23,574 bases of DNA from assembly GCA_035325905.1 (NCBI GenBank), contig DAOKYY010000056.1, positions 1-23,574 of the forward strand. Direction: 5' to 3'. Below, piece by piece: positions 1 through 7,639 of the stretch. A model generated the notes under the pieces. That model did no database searches. It saw only the letters and a program-made list of their open reading frames with translations, and was not told the origin of the DNA. The translations under genes were made by a program, and so were the position numbers. Position 1 is the stretch's first letter, and each line of letters starts with the position of its first letter. The DNA is from DYGX01 sp035325905. GTDB lineage: Bacteria; Chloroflexota; Anaerolineae; Aggregatilineales; Aggregatilineaceae.

Positions 1-125
1 CCGGATTAGAACTCGGTAAAATCGCTGGCTGGCCCACAACTCAGCAGATGTCAGGTTTGTGTCAGAAGGCATTAAAAGGCGTAAATTCGCGGCCAGGCGC
101 GTCTGTCCCGCCCGTGCGCTCGTGT

Positions 126-131
126 TATACT
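126..131 (+). promoter_or_regulatory. Candidate -10 element for the histidine kinase gene
   Basis: TATACT stands 113 bases before the chosen ATG at 245. No good -35 is visible 16-18 bases upstream. Its position inside the longest possible open frame (which begins with GTG at 59) is one reason to place the protein start at 245. Apart from this element and a TAAAAT at 17-22, I see nothing clear in bases 1-244. Confidence 0.4.
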
Positions 132-244
132 TATCGGTAGGTGTCCGGGAGCAGTCAAGCGGGTGGGGACGGCGGAGCCAGGCGTTCCGGCTAGGCGGTT
201 GGCGGGTTCCTGGGTGTTTGGTGGGTCGATGGGTGGTCGCGTGT

Positions 245-2854
245 ATGAGTCGTCCGGGTAATCACGTCAGCTCAGCCTCGGTTCACGCCGATGAACGGGG
301 CGACGTTCTCTGGTTAGGTCCGGAGTCTCCTCTTTCACACGCGCTGGCTCAGTCCCATCACATTTATCATGTGACTCATCCGGCAGCGGCCCTGCGCGCC
401 GTCGAGCGCGGGCTGGCGCGCTGCGTGGTGCTGGCGCTTCCGTCGCCGCCCGGTGATCTCGCGCCGCTCGCGCAGGCAGTGCGCCGAGCCAGCCCGACCT
501 GCGGCGTGCTGGCGCTGGTCGAGACGCTGCCCGATCCGGCGCAGCCGTCGATCTGCGCCGACTTCGACGCCTGCGTCCGGCGCGCGGCCCCGGTGGCCGA
601 GCTTCAGCGCGCGCTGTCCGTCGTGGGACAGGCGGTCGCGCGGCGCGAGCGCGCCGCCGGGCGCGAGCGGGACGAGGAGCCGCCGCTCCACGAGCTGAAA
701 GACCGCATGCGGCACCTGGAAGGCTTGCTCCAGGCGGCGCTGAACCTCCCCGATGTCTTTGAAGAAACCACCATCCTGGGCGACTTACCCCATGTCGCGC
801 GGGTCGCGGTTGACGCCGACCGCCTGGCCGTGCTGCTGGCCGACGGCGAGTACACGACGCTTTCGGACGCCCTCGGCCTGGGCGTGCCGGAGGCGTACTT
901 GCGCGTCTGCCAGGAGCAGTTCGCCCGGTTCTCGCGCGACGAGCGGATGATGTACCTGGGCGACGAGGTGTTGCTGCGCGAGCGCCTGCCCGAGATGCTG
1001 CGCTCCGCGATGCGCGTGCGCGAAGCCGAGGCCGCCGGCGCGTGGTCGTACATGCGCCTGCCGCTGATGATCGACCAGCAGTTAATCGGCTTCGTGGCGC
1101 TATTTTCGGACACGCCCGGGCGCTTCAACGGGGCGCACTTGCAGCTTGGGCGCCTGTTCGCCGCGCAGGTGTCGACCGCGGTGCGCAACATGCGGCTCGC
1201 CTTCCGGCTGAAACGCGCCGAGCAGCGCCAGCAGGCGGTCGCCCAGGTCGCGCGCCTGATCGCCGAGGACCTCACGCTCGACGCCGTGCTGACCCGCATC
1301 GTCGAGGAGGCGGTCGGGCTGGTCCAGGGGCGGGTCGGGGCGGTGCTGCTGGTTCAGGACGACGGCGCCCTGGTCGTCAGCGCGGTGTCCGGCGCGGACA
1401 AATCATTGCTCGGCTTTCGGGTCGCCAGCGGGCGCGGCCAGGCGGGGATGGTGGCGCTCTCCGGCCAGCCGGGCGCGATCACCGATTTCACCGGCTGGGA
1501 AGCGGCCAATCCGGTCTTCGAGGGCCAACCTGTCGCCGGGGAAATGCTGCTGGCCGTGCCGCTCTTTTACCGCTCGCGGGTCCTCGGTGTGTTGCAGGTG
1601 CTGGCGCCACGCGCCACGCCCGGCGATGTGCAGCCGCCGCAAGACACCCTGATGATGCTGGCGCCACAAGCGGCGACCGCGATCGCTAAGGCGCAGCTTC
1701 ATGAGATTGTCCGGCAGGATCAGCAGCAGCTTCGCGCCATTCTGGAGCACACGGCGGCGGCGATCGCGGTCTTCGACGCGACCGGGCGCTTGCTGATCGC
1801 TAACCCCGAAGCGCGCCGCGTATTCGAGCGGGTCGGCGTCGCGATCGAGCCGGGGTCGGACGTCTCGTTCCTCGATCTGGTCAAGTCGCGCTTTGGCGAC
1901 GCGCTGCCTTCGGTCAAGCCGGGGACGCTGCTCGAAGTCAACCTCGGCGCGGCGGGCGAGTACCTGTTGCATATCGCCGCCATCCAGCGCCCCAGTGGGG
2001 CCGTCGATCGCTACGTCTGCGTCGGACAGGATGTCTCGCAGCTCCGGCGGATCGAGCGCCTGAAGACCGACATGATCCACGTCCTGTCGCACGACCTGCG
2101 CAACCCGCTGGGGCTGGCGCGTGGCTCGCTCGAATTGCTGGACGAGCCGGACCTCCCCGCCGAGCAGCGCGCCCAGTTGTGGAGCATGGTGGTCAACAGC
2201 CTGGAGCGGATGGACCAGTTGATTCAGGACGTGGTCGATCTGGAGCAGGCCGAGTCGCTGGGCGCGCAGTCGGCCACGCCGTTCGATCTTCCGGCGTTGG
2301 TCGAGAAGGTGATCAAGCGCAACCAGGGCAAGGCGTCCAGCCAGCAATTGACGCTGGCCTATACCGAGCAGAGCCGCCCGGCGAAGCAGTTGCGCGGGCA
2401 CGCCGTGATGGTGGGGCAGGCGATTGACAACCTGGTGAGCAACGCGATCAAGTACACTCCCGCCGGGGGGCGCGTCGATGTCACCCTGGCGGTCGAGGGC
2501 GAGCACGCGATCGTGCGCGTCGCCGATACCGGCTACGGCATCCCCCAGGAGTCGATGGCGCACTTGTTCCGCCAGTTCTACCGCGTGCATGACCCGCGCA
2601 CACGCCACGTCCAGGGGACCGGCCTCGGCCTGAGCCTGGTGCAGGCCATCGCGCAAGCGCACGGCGGGCGGGTGACGGTCGAGAGCGAGCTAAACGTTGG
2701 CAGCGTCTTTACGCTCTACCTGCCGCTGGCCGAGCCGCCCGGCAAGAACGGCGGCGTCAAGCCGATCACCCGGCTGGATATGACCCCTCTGCTGAGTTCC
2801 GGCGATAGCGCGCCCGCCGCTCCCGCTGCACCCGGCGGCGAGCCGGGCAGGTAA
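245..2854 (+). CDS. GAF/GAF/PAS sensor histidine kinase, soluble
   Basis: An 869-residue two-component sensor kinase, expected to autophosphorylate on His and pass phosphate to a response regulator. Residues about 18-130 look like a receiver fold (strands VLWLG, CVVLAL, GVLALVE) without a clear acceptor Asp. A charged helix follows, then two GAF-like domains (about 185-320 and 330-490), a PAS domain (about 495-600), and HisKA with the H-box LSHDLRNP (His616). The HATPase domain has the N-box NLVSNAIKYTP, G1 VADTGYGIP and G2 GTGLGLSL. No membrane segment is seen, so it probably senses cytoplasmic or cofactor-bound signals. The frame is open back to GTG at 59, but residues encoded by 59-244 are Arg/Gly-rich and lie over a -10 element, so ATG 245 is preferred. 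A CCCGGC/GCCGGG hairpin (2831-2847) sits just before the stop. No response regulator is adjacent; an orphan one lies at 14259-14618. Confidence 0.9.
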   Translation: MSRPGNHVSSASVHADERGDVLWLGPESPLSHALAQSHHIYHVTHPAAALRAVERGLARCVVLALPSPPGDLAPLAQAVRRASPTCGVLALVETLPDPAQPSICADFDACVRRAAPVAELQRALSVVGQAVARRERAAGRERDEEPPLHELKDRMRHLEGLLQAALNLPDVFEETTILGDLPHVARVAVDADRLAVLLADGEYTTLSDALGLGVPEAYLRVCQEQFARFSRDERMMYLGDEVLLRERLPEMLRSAMRVREAEAAGAWSYMRLPLMIDQQLIGFVALFSDTPGRFNGAHLQLGRLFAAQVSTAVRNMRLAFRLKRAEQRQQAVAQVARLIAEDLTLDAVLTRIVEEAVGLVQGRVGAVLLVQDDGALVVSAVSGADKSLLGFRVASGRGQAGMVALSGQPGAITDFTGWEAANPVFEGQPVAGEMLLAVPLFYRSRVLGVLQVLAPRATPGDVQPPQDTLMMLAPQAATAIAKAQLHEIVRQDQQQLRAILEHTAAAIAVFDATGRLLIANPEARRVFERVGVAIEPGSDVSFLDLVKSRFGDALPSVKPGTLLEVNLGAAGEYLLHIAAIQRPSGAVDRYVCVGQDVSQLRRIERLKTDMIHVLSHDLRNPLGLARGSLELLDEPDLPAEQRAQLWSMVVNSLERMDQLIQDVVDLEQAESLGAQSATPFDLPALVEKVIKRNQGKASSQQLTLAYTEQSRPAKQLRGHAVMVGQAIDNLVSNAIKYTPAGGRVDVTLAVEGEHAIVRVADTGYGIPQESMAHLFRQFYRVHDPRTRHVQGTGLGLSLVQAIAQAHGGRVTVESELNVGSVFTLYLPLAEPPGKNGGVKPITRLDMTPLLSSGDSAPAAPAAPGGEPGR

Positions 2855-2860
2855 GGGCGT

Positions 2861-3892
2861 TCAGGTCTCCTGCGGGACGACGGCGCTGGCGAGCATCGCC
2901 GCGCCCAGCAGCACCGCGTTATCCCCCAGCGCCGCTTCAAGAATCGGCAGCCGATCCGGCTCGATCGGGCGAATCAGGTAGCGGAAGGTGGTCTCGCGGA
3001 TGATTGGCAGCATCACCGCGCCGCACGCCTCGATCAATCCCCCGCCGTAAACGACGCATTCCGGGTCCAGCGTGTTGATCATACCGGCGGTAAAGACGCC
3101 AAGATGGTACGCGGCGCGCTCGATCACGTCAGTAACCAGCGGATCGCGCGCTTCGAGCGCGCTGGCGAGCGTGCCGCTGGTGATCTGCGGATCGCCGGGG
3201 TCGATCAGGTCCGTGATTATGCTGTGGCGGCCCCCGCGTAGCTCGCCGAGGATATCGCGCTCGATCGCGGTGCGGCTGGCGAGCGCCTCGATGCACCCGC
3301 GCCGCCCGCAGCCGCAGCGCGGCCCGTCGATCATCACGACCACGTGACCGATCTCGCCCGCGCCGTTGTGCGCCCCGCGCAGCAGCGCCCCGTCGAGCAT
3401 GATCCCGCCGCCGATGCCGGTGCCGGGAAACACCCCGACCACCGACCGGAAGCCCGCCGCCGCGCCGACCGTCGCCTCGCCGTAGGTCCCGGCGTTCACG
3501 TCGTTCTCGACGATGACCGGCACGCCTAGCTCGTGCTCCAGGCGCGGGCCGAGCGGGACGTTGGTCCAGTTGTTGAGGTTGGGCGCGAACTCGATCACGC
3601 CGGTGCGGTAGTCCGCTACGCCCGGCGCGCCGATGCCGGCAGCGCGGATCGCGCTCATGTCGAGGCCGGTCTCGGCGACGGCGTCCCGCGCGGTGCGGGC
3701 GATGCGCTCGATGACCGCATCGGCGCCGCGCTCGGCGCGCGTTTTTCGCTTGGCGCTGCCCAGAATGCGCCCGTGATCGTCCACCACCCCCGCCAGAATC
3801 TTCGTCCCGCCCAGGTCGATACCGAGCCGGATGCCGTGCAGCGCGTGATTATGCGCCTGCTTGCGGTTGTGCTTCGCGTTCTTACCCACCAC
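2861..3892 (-). CDS. ROK-family glucokinase
   Basis: A 343-residue cytosolic sugar kinase, most likely phosphorylating glucose to glucose-6-phosphate with ATP. The start is a GTG (the first of two in tandem) preceded by AAGGAG at good spacing. ROK features are present in order: ATP phosphate-binding loop DLGGTK (residues 26-31), ENDVNAGTYGE (sugar binding and catalytic Asp region), GTGIGGGI, GEIGHVVV, and the zinc-binding signature CGCGRRGCIE. Length is normal for ROK glucokinases; ROK repressors would carry an extra N-terminal helix-turn-helix, absent here. The first 20 residues are basic and His-rich and may be a short extension. It converges on the histidine kinase gene with only 6 bases between stop codons. 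Its product is a precursor for the trehalose-6-phosphate synthase nearby. Exact sugar specificity (glucose versus N-acetylmannosamine or fructose) cannot be fixed by eye. Confidence 0.9.
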   Translation of the reverse strand: MVGKNAKHNRKQAHNHALHGIRLGIDLGGTKILAGVVDDHGRILGSAKRKTRAERGADAVIERIARTARDAVAETGLDMSAIRAAGIGAPGVADYRTGVIEFAPNLNNWTNVPLGPRLEHELGVPVIVENDVNAGTYGEATVGAAAGFRSVVGVFPGTGIGGGIMLDGALLRGAHNGAGEIGHVVVMIDGPRCGCGRRGCIEALASRTAIERDILGELRGGRHSIITDLIDPGDPQITSGTLASALEARDPLVTDVIERAAYHLGVFTAGMINTLDPECVVYGGGLIEACGAVMLPIIRETTFRYLIRPIEPDRLPILEAALGDNAVLLGAAMLASAVVPQET

Positions 3893-3929
3893 GCCCGCTC
3901 CTTCCTGGTTGCGTGCCCGGTCAGAGCTA

Positions 3930-3958
3930 ATCGTACTCGCAAGCTGGCCGGGCGGCAA
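3930..3958 (-). promoter_or_regulatory. Candidate promoter of the ROK kinase gene
   Basis: On the minus strand TTGCCG (3958-3953), a 17-base spacer and TACGAT (3935-3930) form a sigma-70-like promoter. It would start transcription about 30 bases before the GTG start, leaving room for the AAGGAG ribosome site. Confidence 0.45.
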
Positions 3959-4004
3959 CGGGTCGCCGGGCGATTCATCCGGTTTGCGGGCGCGGGCGCC
4001 GTGA

Positions 4005-4010
4005 TATAAG
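4005..4010 (+). promoter_or_regulatory. Candidate -10 element for the zinc-ribbon membrane protein gene
   Basis: TATAAG lies 47 bases before the ATG at 4058, with a weak TTTGCG 16 bases upstream as a possible -35. It stands back to back with the divergent ROK promoter. Confidence 0.35.
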
Positions 4011-4057
4011 CTTTTCGGAGCGCGCTTTGCCGAAGGACTGCCCAAAGGCTGACTGCT

Positions 4058-5161
4058 ATGACCGACGACCAGGCTCCCGATCCGCTCGCCCGCCAGCACG
4101 GCGCGGGCACCTACCAGATGTTGTGGGACTGCCGCTTCTGCGGCACCGAAAAGCTGCTCGGCCTGGATCACCGGCACTGTCCGAACTGCGGCGCGGCGCA
4201 GGACCCGGCCTGGCGCTACTTCCCGGCGGAAGCGGATATGGTCGCGGTCGAAGATCACCGCTACGTTGGCGCGGACCGCATTTGCCCGGCGTGCAGCCAG
4301 CCGAACAGCGCGGCGGCGACGTTCTGCGTGGCGTGCGGCGCGAACCTGGCGACCGGGCAGGTCGCGCCGGTCCAGGCCGCCCGCGAGCTGGGCACCGCCG
4401 GGGCCGCGAGCGACGCCAAGCGCGATGTCGTGCTCGACAACTTCCAGGCGGAGATGACGCGCATCAAAGCTGACGAAAAGGCGCAGCCGGTCTTCATGGG
4501 GCTGACCAAAACGCGCCTGATCGTCGGCGGCGTGCTGCTGGCGCTGCTGGTCGCTTGCGGCGCGATCATCTACGCGGTGACGTATCGCAAGGCCGGGACT
4601 GGCGCGGTTCAGAGCGCGAGCTGGGAGCGCGTGATCGAGATTCAGCAGTTCGTTCCGGTTGAGGACAGCGCCTGGGACGATCAGGTGCCGGGCGGCGCGT
4701 ACAACGTCAGCTGCCGCGAGCGCCAGCGCGACACGCGCCGCGTCGAGGCCGGATCGCACGAGGAATGCACTGATGTCGATCAGGGCGATGGCACGTTCCG
4801 CCGCGAGTGCCGCACCGTGATCGATTACCGCGACGAGCCGGTCTACGACGACTTCTGCGAGTACACGGTCAATCGCTGGATGACGGCCCGCAGCGTGCGC
4901 GCCGCCGGAGAGGACGCCGCGACGGCCCCGGCCTGGCCGCTCTTCACCCTGGGCGCGGCCAGCGGATCGGGCGGGCTGGGCGCCGAGCGCGAGGGCCAGC
5001 GACGCGAGGTCTACGAAGTGGTGATCGAGGTCGATGGCAAGCGGCACACTTGCGAGGTGCCCGATCTGGCGACCTGGCAGCAGTTCAGCGAAGGCCGCGC
5101 GGTGAATGTCGAGCTGACGCTGACCGGCTCGGTTGACTGCTCGTCGCTTGAGCCGCAATAA
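4058..5161 (+). CDS. Double zinc-ribbon, single-pass membrane protein of unknown function
   Basis: A 367-residue protein whose function I do not recognise. Two zinc ribbons occupy the N-terminus: Cys25/Cys28 with Cys41/Cys44, the first preceded by Trp as in RanBP2-type fingers, and Cys76/Cys79 with Cys90/Cys93 including a PNSAAATFC stretch. A linker follows, then one hydrophobic helix (about residues 152-174) flanked by Lys/Arg, and a C-terminal domain of about 190 residues with six cysteines (SCRE, EECT, RECR, DFCE, HTCE, DCSS). Positive residues on the N-terminal side predict ribbons in the cytoplasm and the Cys-containing domain outside, where disulfides could form. ATG 4058 follows AAAGG at suitable distance. 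It ends with a hairpin directly after the stop. Confidence is high that it is a gene and low on any role. Confidence 0.85.
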   Translation: MTDDQAPDPLARQHGAGTYQMLWDCRFCGTEKLLGLDHRHCPNCGAAQDPAWRYFPAEADMVAVEDHRYVGADRICPACSQPNSAAATFCVACGANLATGQVAPVQAARELGTAGAASDAKRDVVLDNFQAEMTRIKADEKAQPVFMGLTKTRLIVGGVLLALLVACGAIIYAVTYRKAGTGAVQSASWERVIEIQQFVPVEDSAWDDQVPGGAYNVSCRERQRDTRRVEAGSHEECTDVDQGDGTFRRECRTVIDYRDEPVYDDFCEYTVNRWMTARSVRAAGEDAATAPAWPLFTLGAASGSGGLGAEREGQRREVYEVVIEVDGKRHTCEVPDLATWQQFSEGRAVNVELTLTGSVDCSSLEPQ

Positions 5162-5183
5162 CGGGCGCTCGCCGCCGCGCCCG
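5162..5183 (+). terminator. GC-rich hairpin directly after the zinc-ribbon gene
   Basis: CGGGCGC (5162-5168) pairs perfectly with GCGCCCG (5177-5183) around an 8-base loop, immediately after the TAA stop. There is no T-run, so intrinsic termination is only possible; it might instead stabilise the mRNA 3' end. Confidence 0.4.
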
Positions 5184-5202
5184 AACGCGATCCTGAGGAT
5201 GC

Positions 5203-5208
5203 TATAAT
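5203..5208 (+). promoter_or_regulatory. -10 element of the otsA-like gene
   Basis: A consensus TATAAT, without an obvious -35, stands 69 bases before ATG 5278. The leader contains AAGGAG followed by ATG-CAT-TGA (5225-5233) and an imperfect GC hairpin (about 5238-5256) before the true ribosome site GAGGGAG. Confidence 0.6.
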
Positions 5209-5277
5209 CAAAAGGAGAGGCGCCATGCATTGACTTCGACCCCCGGCGTCCGGGTCTGGTGAGGGAGAAGCCTGCGT

Positions 5278-6882
5278 ATGACGGTGGCCGAGGATCCCCT
5301 GGGCGATCTATTACAGCCCGGCGACACAAGCCCGCTGATCGTGATCGCGTCGAATCGCGGCCCGTTCAAGTTCCGAGCCAAGAACGGATCGCTCCAGGTC
5401 GAGCGCGGCAGCGGCGGGCTGGTAACGGCCCTCGGCGCGCTCGCCGAACAGCACGACGTGCTCTGGGTCGCCGCCGCGCTCAGCAAGACCGACCGCGCCT
5501 GGATCGCGCAGACCGGCGACCAGCCGACCGAAGTCGAGAATATCCGATTGCGGCTGGTGCAGCCTTCGCGGGCGCGTTACGAGCAGTATTACAATATCAT
5601 CGCCAACCCCCTGCTGTGGTTCATCCAGCACCAGTTGTGGGACATCCCCCGCACGCCGAGCATCACGCTGCAAACGTGGAAAGCGTGGCGCAGCGGCTAC
5701 GCCGCGATCAACCGTTTGTTCGCCGACGTGATCGCGGACAGCGTGAAAGACGCGGGCCGCCCTGTGATCATCTTTCCGCAGGACTACCACCTGTACCTCG
5801 TGCCGCGCTTCCTGCGCGAGCGCCTGGGCGACGAGGTCCAGATTCAGCCTTTTATTCACATCCCCTGGCCGGGGCCGGACGCCTGGCGCATTTTGCCGGA
5901 GTCGATCCGCAGCGAGATTCTGGTCAGCCTGCTGGCCTCGAACCGCATCGGCTTTCAGACCCGGCGCGACGCGTTCAACTTCGTGCAGTGCTGCCGCTTC
6001 TACATCCCGGACGCGCACTCGCGCGGCAGCCGCGATTCGATCTACTACCAGGACCGCAAGATCGAGGCGCGCGCGTACCCCATCTCAATCGACGTGGAAA
6101 AGGTGCAATCGCTGGTCGAGGAGCCGGAGACGCGCCTGCTGAAGTCGCAGATGATCAACGCGATCGGCGATCACCGCCTGATCCTGCGCGTGGACCGCAT
6201 CGAGCCGAGCAAGAATATCCTGCGCGGGCTGGAAGCCTTTCGCTCGCTGCTGGTGAACCACCCGGAGCACCGGGGCCGCGTCCAGATGATGGCGCTGCTG
6301 GTGCCGTCGCGCATGGAAGTCAGCGAATACCAGGACTACTTGCAGCAGATCATGGCGCAGGCGGGGATGATCAACGCCGAGTTCAGCGACCAGTACTGGG
6401 AGCCGGTGCGCATCCTGGTGGGCGAGAGCTACCCCCGCGCGCTGGCGGCGATGCAACTTTACGACGTGCTGCTGGTCAATCCGATCGCCGATGGCATGAA
6501 CCTGGTCGCCAAGGAGGGCGCGCTGGTCAACCAGCGCGACGGCGTGTTGCTGCTGTCCGAGCACGCCGGGGTGTTCTACGAGCTGGGCGACTACGCGCTG
6601 GTTGTCTCGCCGTTCGACATCTACAGCACCGCCGAGGCGCTGCACCAGGCGCTCAACATGCCGCTCGACGAGCGCCGCGCGCGCGCCGAAGCGATGCGCC
6701 AGCAGGTGCAGGGCGCGGACGTGCGCCAGTGGTTTTATCGTCAGGTCGAGGATGCGCTGAGCGCGCTCAGCAACCAGGCCAGGAAGTCTTCGACGCCCGC
6801 CACGCCGGGCAGCAGCATGTCCGAGGCGGCGCGGACGGACTCCGGCGTGTCGTCCGATTCCACGCCGAGCGCCAGCGCGTAG
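5278..6882 (+). CDS. otsA: Trehalose-6-phosphate synthase-like glycosyltransferase (GT20)
   Basis: A 534-residue cytosolic enzyme expected to join UDP-glucose and glucose-6-phosphate into trehalose-6-phosphate. GT20 landmarks are seen in order: SNRGPF, GSGGLVTAL (the N-terminal glycine loop), YYNIIANPLLWF, QDYHLYLVP, IHIPWPGPD, IGFQTRRD, RVDRIEPSKN (donor-phosphate Arg and Lys kept), and DGMNLVAKE with the Asp and Glu that bind UDP-glucose. Differences from the E. coli enzyme are QDYHL for HDYHL, ADGMN for RDGMN, and HAGVFYEL for the FAGAANEL region, so a related acceptor is conceivable. GAGGGAG precedes ATG 5278. The conserved domain ends near DALSALSN; the last 34 or so residues are Ser/Thr/Ala/Pro-rich and are encoded across the 3' end of the opposing otsB-like gene, which they overlap by 142 bases. 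Confidence 0.87.
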   Translation: MTVAEDPLGDLLQPGDTSPLIVIASNRGPFKFRAKNGSLQVERGSGGLVTALGALAEQHDVLWVAAALSKTDRAWIAQTGDQPTEVENIRLRLVQPSRARYEQYYNIIANPLLWFIQHQLWDIPRTPSITLQTWKAWRSGYAAINRLFADVIADSVKDAGRPVIIFPQDYHLYLVPRFLRERLGDEVQIQPFIHIPWPGPDAWRILPESIRSEILVSLLASNRIGFQTRRDAFNFVQCCRFYIPDAHSRGSRDSIYYQDRKIEARAYPISIDVEKVQSLVEEPETRLLKSQMINAIGDHRLILRVDRIEPSKNILRGLEAFRSLLVNHPEHRGRVQMMALLVPSRMEVSEYQDYLQQIMAQAGMINAEFSDQYWEPVRILVGESYPRALAAMQLYDVLLVNPIADGMNLVAKEGALVNQRDGVLLLSEHAGVFYELGDYALVVSPFDIYSTAEALHQALNMPLDERRARAEAMRQQVQGADVRQWFYRQVEDALSALSNQARKSSTPATPGSSMSEAARTDSGVSSDSTPSASA

Positions 6883-7562
6883 CACGTCCCGGCGGCGCGC
6901 AGATCGCGGGCGGCGCGCAAGGCATCCGCGTCGGTTGTGTCGTCGCCCAGGTACACCGCGCCATCCAGCGCGTAATCGCGCACCAGGCGGCGGAACGCGG
7001 TCCCTTTGTCGATGTCGAGCGGCGGGCGCAGCTCGAAGACCATCCGCCCGTGGAACAGGCGCAAGCCGTGAGCGTCCGCGACAGCCTGCGCGACCGGCCC
7101 GAAGGTGGCTTCAGCGGCAGCCGGATCGGGCGCGCGGCGGTAGTGGACCGAGAGCGTCGCGCCTTTGTCCTCGATCTGCATGCCGGGCGGCAGCGCCGCG
7201 TGCAGCGCGTCACGCGCCGCTTCGAGGGCAGGGCGGTAGGCGGCGGCTTCCGGGGCAAGGCGAACCGCGCCATCGGCCCACGTTTCCAGCCCGTGATTGC
7301 CGGCGACGATCAGCCCCGGCACGCCAATCCGCTCGCGCACGTCCGCTACGGCTCGGCCACTGATCACCGCTACCAGCGCGAGGTGCGAGCGCAGCGCGTC
7401 CAGCAGGGCGCGAGCGCGGGGCGTGACCTGGGCCGCGTCGGGATCGGCCACAATCGGGCTGATCGTCCCGTCCACGTCCGTCACCAGCCCCAGGCGCGGC
7501 TGGTCAAGCAGCGAGCGGAGCAGGTCCTGAGCACTCTGCCCGGCGGGAGTTTGCCAGTCCAT
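6741..7562 (-). CDS. otsB: Trehalose-6-phosphate phosphatase (HAD superfamily)
   Basis: A 273-residue phosphatase predicted to remove phosphate from trehalose-6-phosphate to give trehalose. HAD motif I is TDVDGTISPI, with nucleophile Asp29 and acid/base Asp31. Motif II is VISGRAVADV followed by GNHGLE. KGTAFRRL supplies the motif III Lys, and the late motif is LGDDTTDADAL. The frame is open further upstream, but ATG 7562 (MDWQTPAG) gives the usual family length and directly follows GGAAGG. The C-terminus (GVEDFLAWLLSAL) looks native, so in the antisense overlap with otsA it is the otsA tail that appears to be extra. Being divergent from the PfkB-like gene and convergent with otsA, it cannot be co-transcribed with its pathway partner. 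Confidence 0.88.
   Translation of the reverse strand: MDWQTPAGQSAQDLLRSLLDQPRLGLVTDVDGTISPIVADPDAAQVTPRARALLDALRSHLALVAVISGRAVADVRERIGVPGLIVAGNHGLETWADGAVRLAPEAAAYRPALEAARDALHAALPPGMQIEDKGATLSVHYRRAPDPAAAEATFGPVAQAVADAHGLRLFHGRMVFELRPPLDIDKGTAFRRLVRDYALDGAVYLGDDTTDADALRAARDLRAAGTCYALALGVESDDTPESVRAASDMLLPGVAGVEDFLAWLLSALSASST
6756..6771. repeat. 16-base perfect palindrome inside the otsA/otsB overlap
   Basis: GCTGAGCGCGCTCAGC is its own reverse complement. It lies near the end of both genes and encodes Leu-Ser-Ala-Leu-Ser in each protein on opposite strands. It could fold as a small hairpin in both transcripts, the only terminator-like structure seen between the convergent genes. Confidence 0.7.
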
Positions 7563-7572
7563 CGCGCCTTCC

Positions 7573-7580
7573 CGTATAGT
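7573..7580. promoter_or_regulatory. Overlapping divergent -10 elements (otsB and the PfkB-like gene)
   Basis: In the 77-base divergent gap, TATAGT (7575-7580, plus) and TATACG (7578-7573, minus) share four bases. The plus element is 59 bases before ATG 7640; the minus one is 10 bases before ATG 7562, giving a leader of only a few bases. Neither has a clear -35. A GCGGG/CCCGC hairpin with a 9-base loop (7589-7607) lies in the plus leader. Confidence 0.4.
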
Positions 7581-7639
7581 CAGGGTGAGCGGGTCTCGAA
7601 CCCCCGCCTGTCCGTGCAGCGAATGAAGGGAGAACCAAA

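Noticed and set aside
59..244. N-terminal extension of the histidine kinase from a GTG at 59
   Set aside because: The encoded residues are Arg/Gly/Trp-rich with no domain, the stretch contains a -10 element, and ATG 245 starts directly before the first recognisable fold.
5225..5233. Two-codon ORF (ATG-CAT-TGA) after AAGGAG in the otsA leader
   Set aside because: The predicted transcript start (about 5215) falls inside the ribosome-site sequence, so it would not be present on the mRNA; probably chance.
3893..5329. Upstream extension of the ROK frame on the minus strand
   Set aside because: The frame stays open by composition only. It lies opposite the zinc-ribbon gene, and a GTG with AAGGAG marks the real start at 3892.
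7585..7610. tRNA-like T-arm (GGTTCGA) on the minus strand between otsB and the PfkB-like gene
   Set aside because: Only a short hairpin with a 9-base loop is present. No acceptor, D or anticodon arms can be drawn, so it is neither a tRNA nor a clear remnant.
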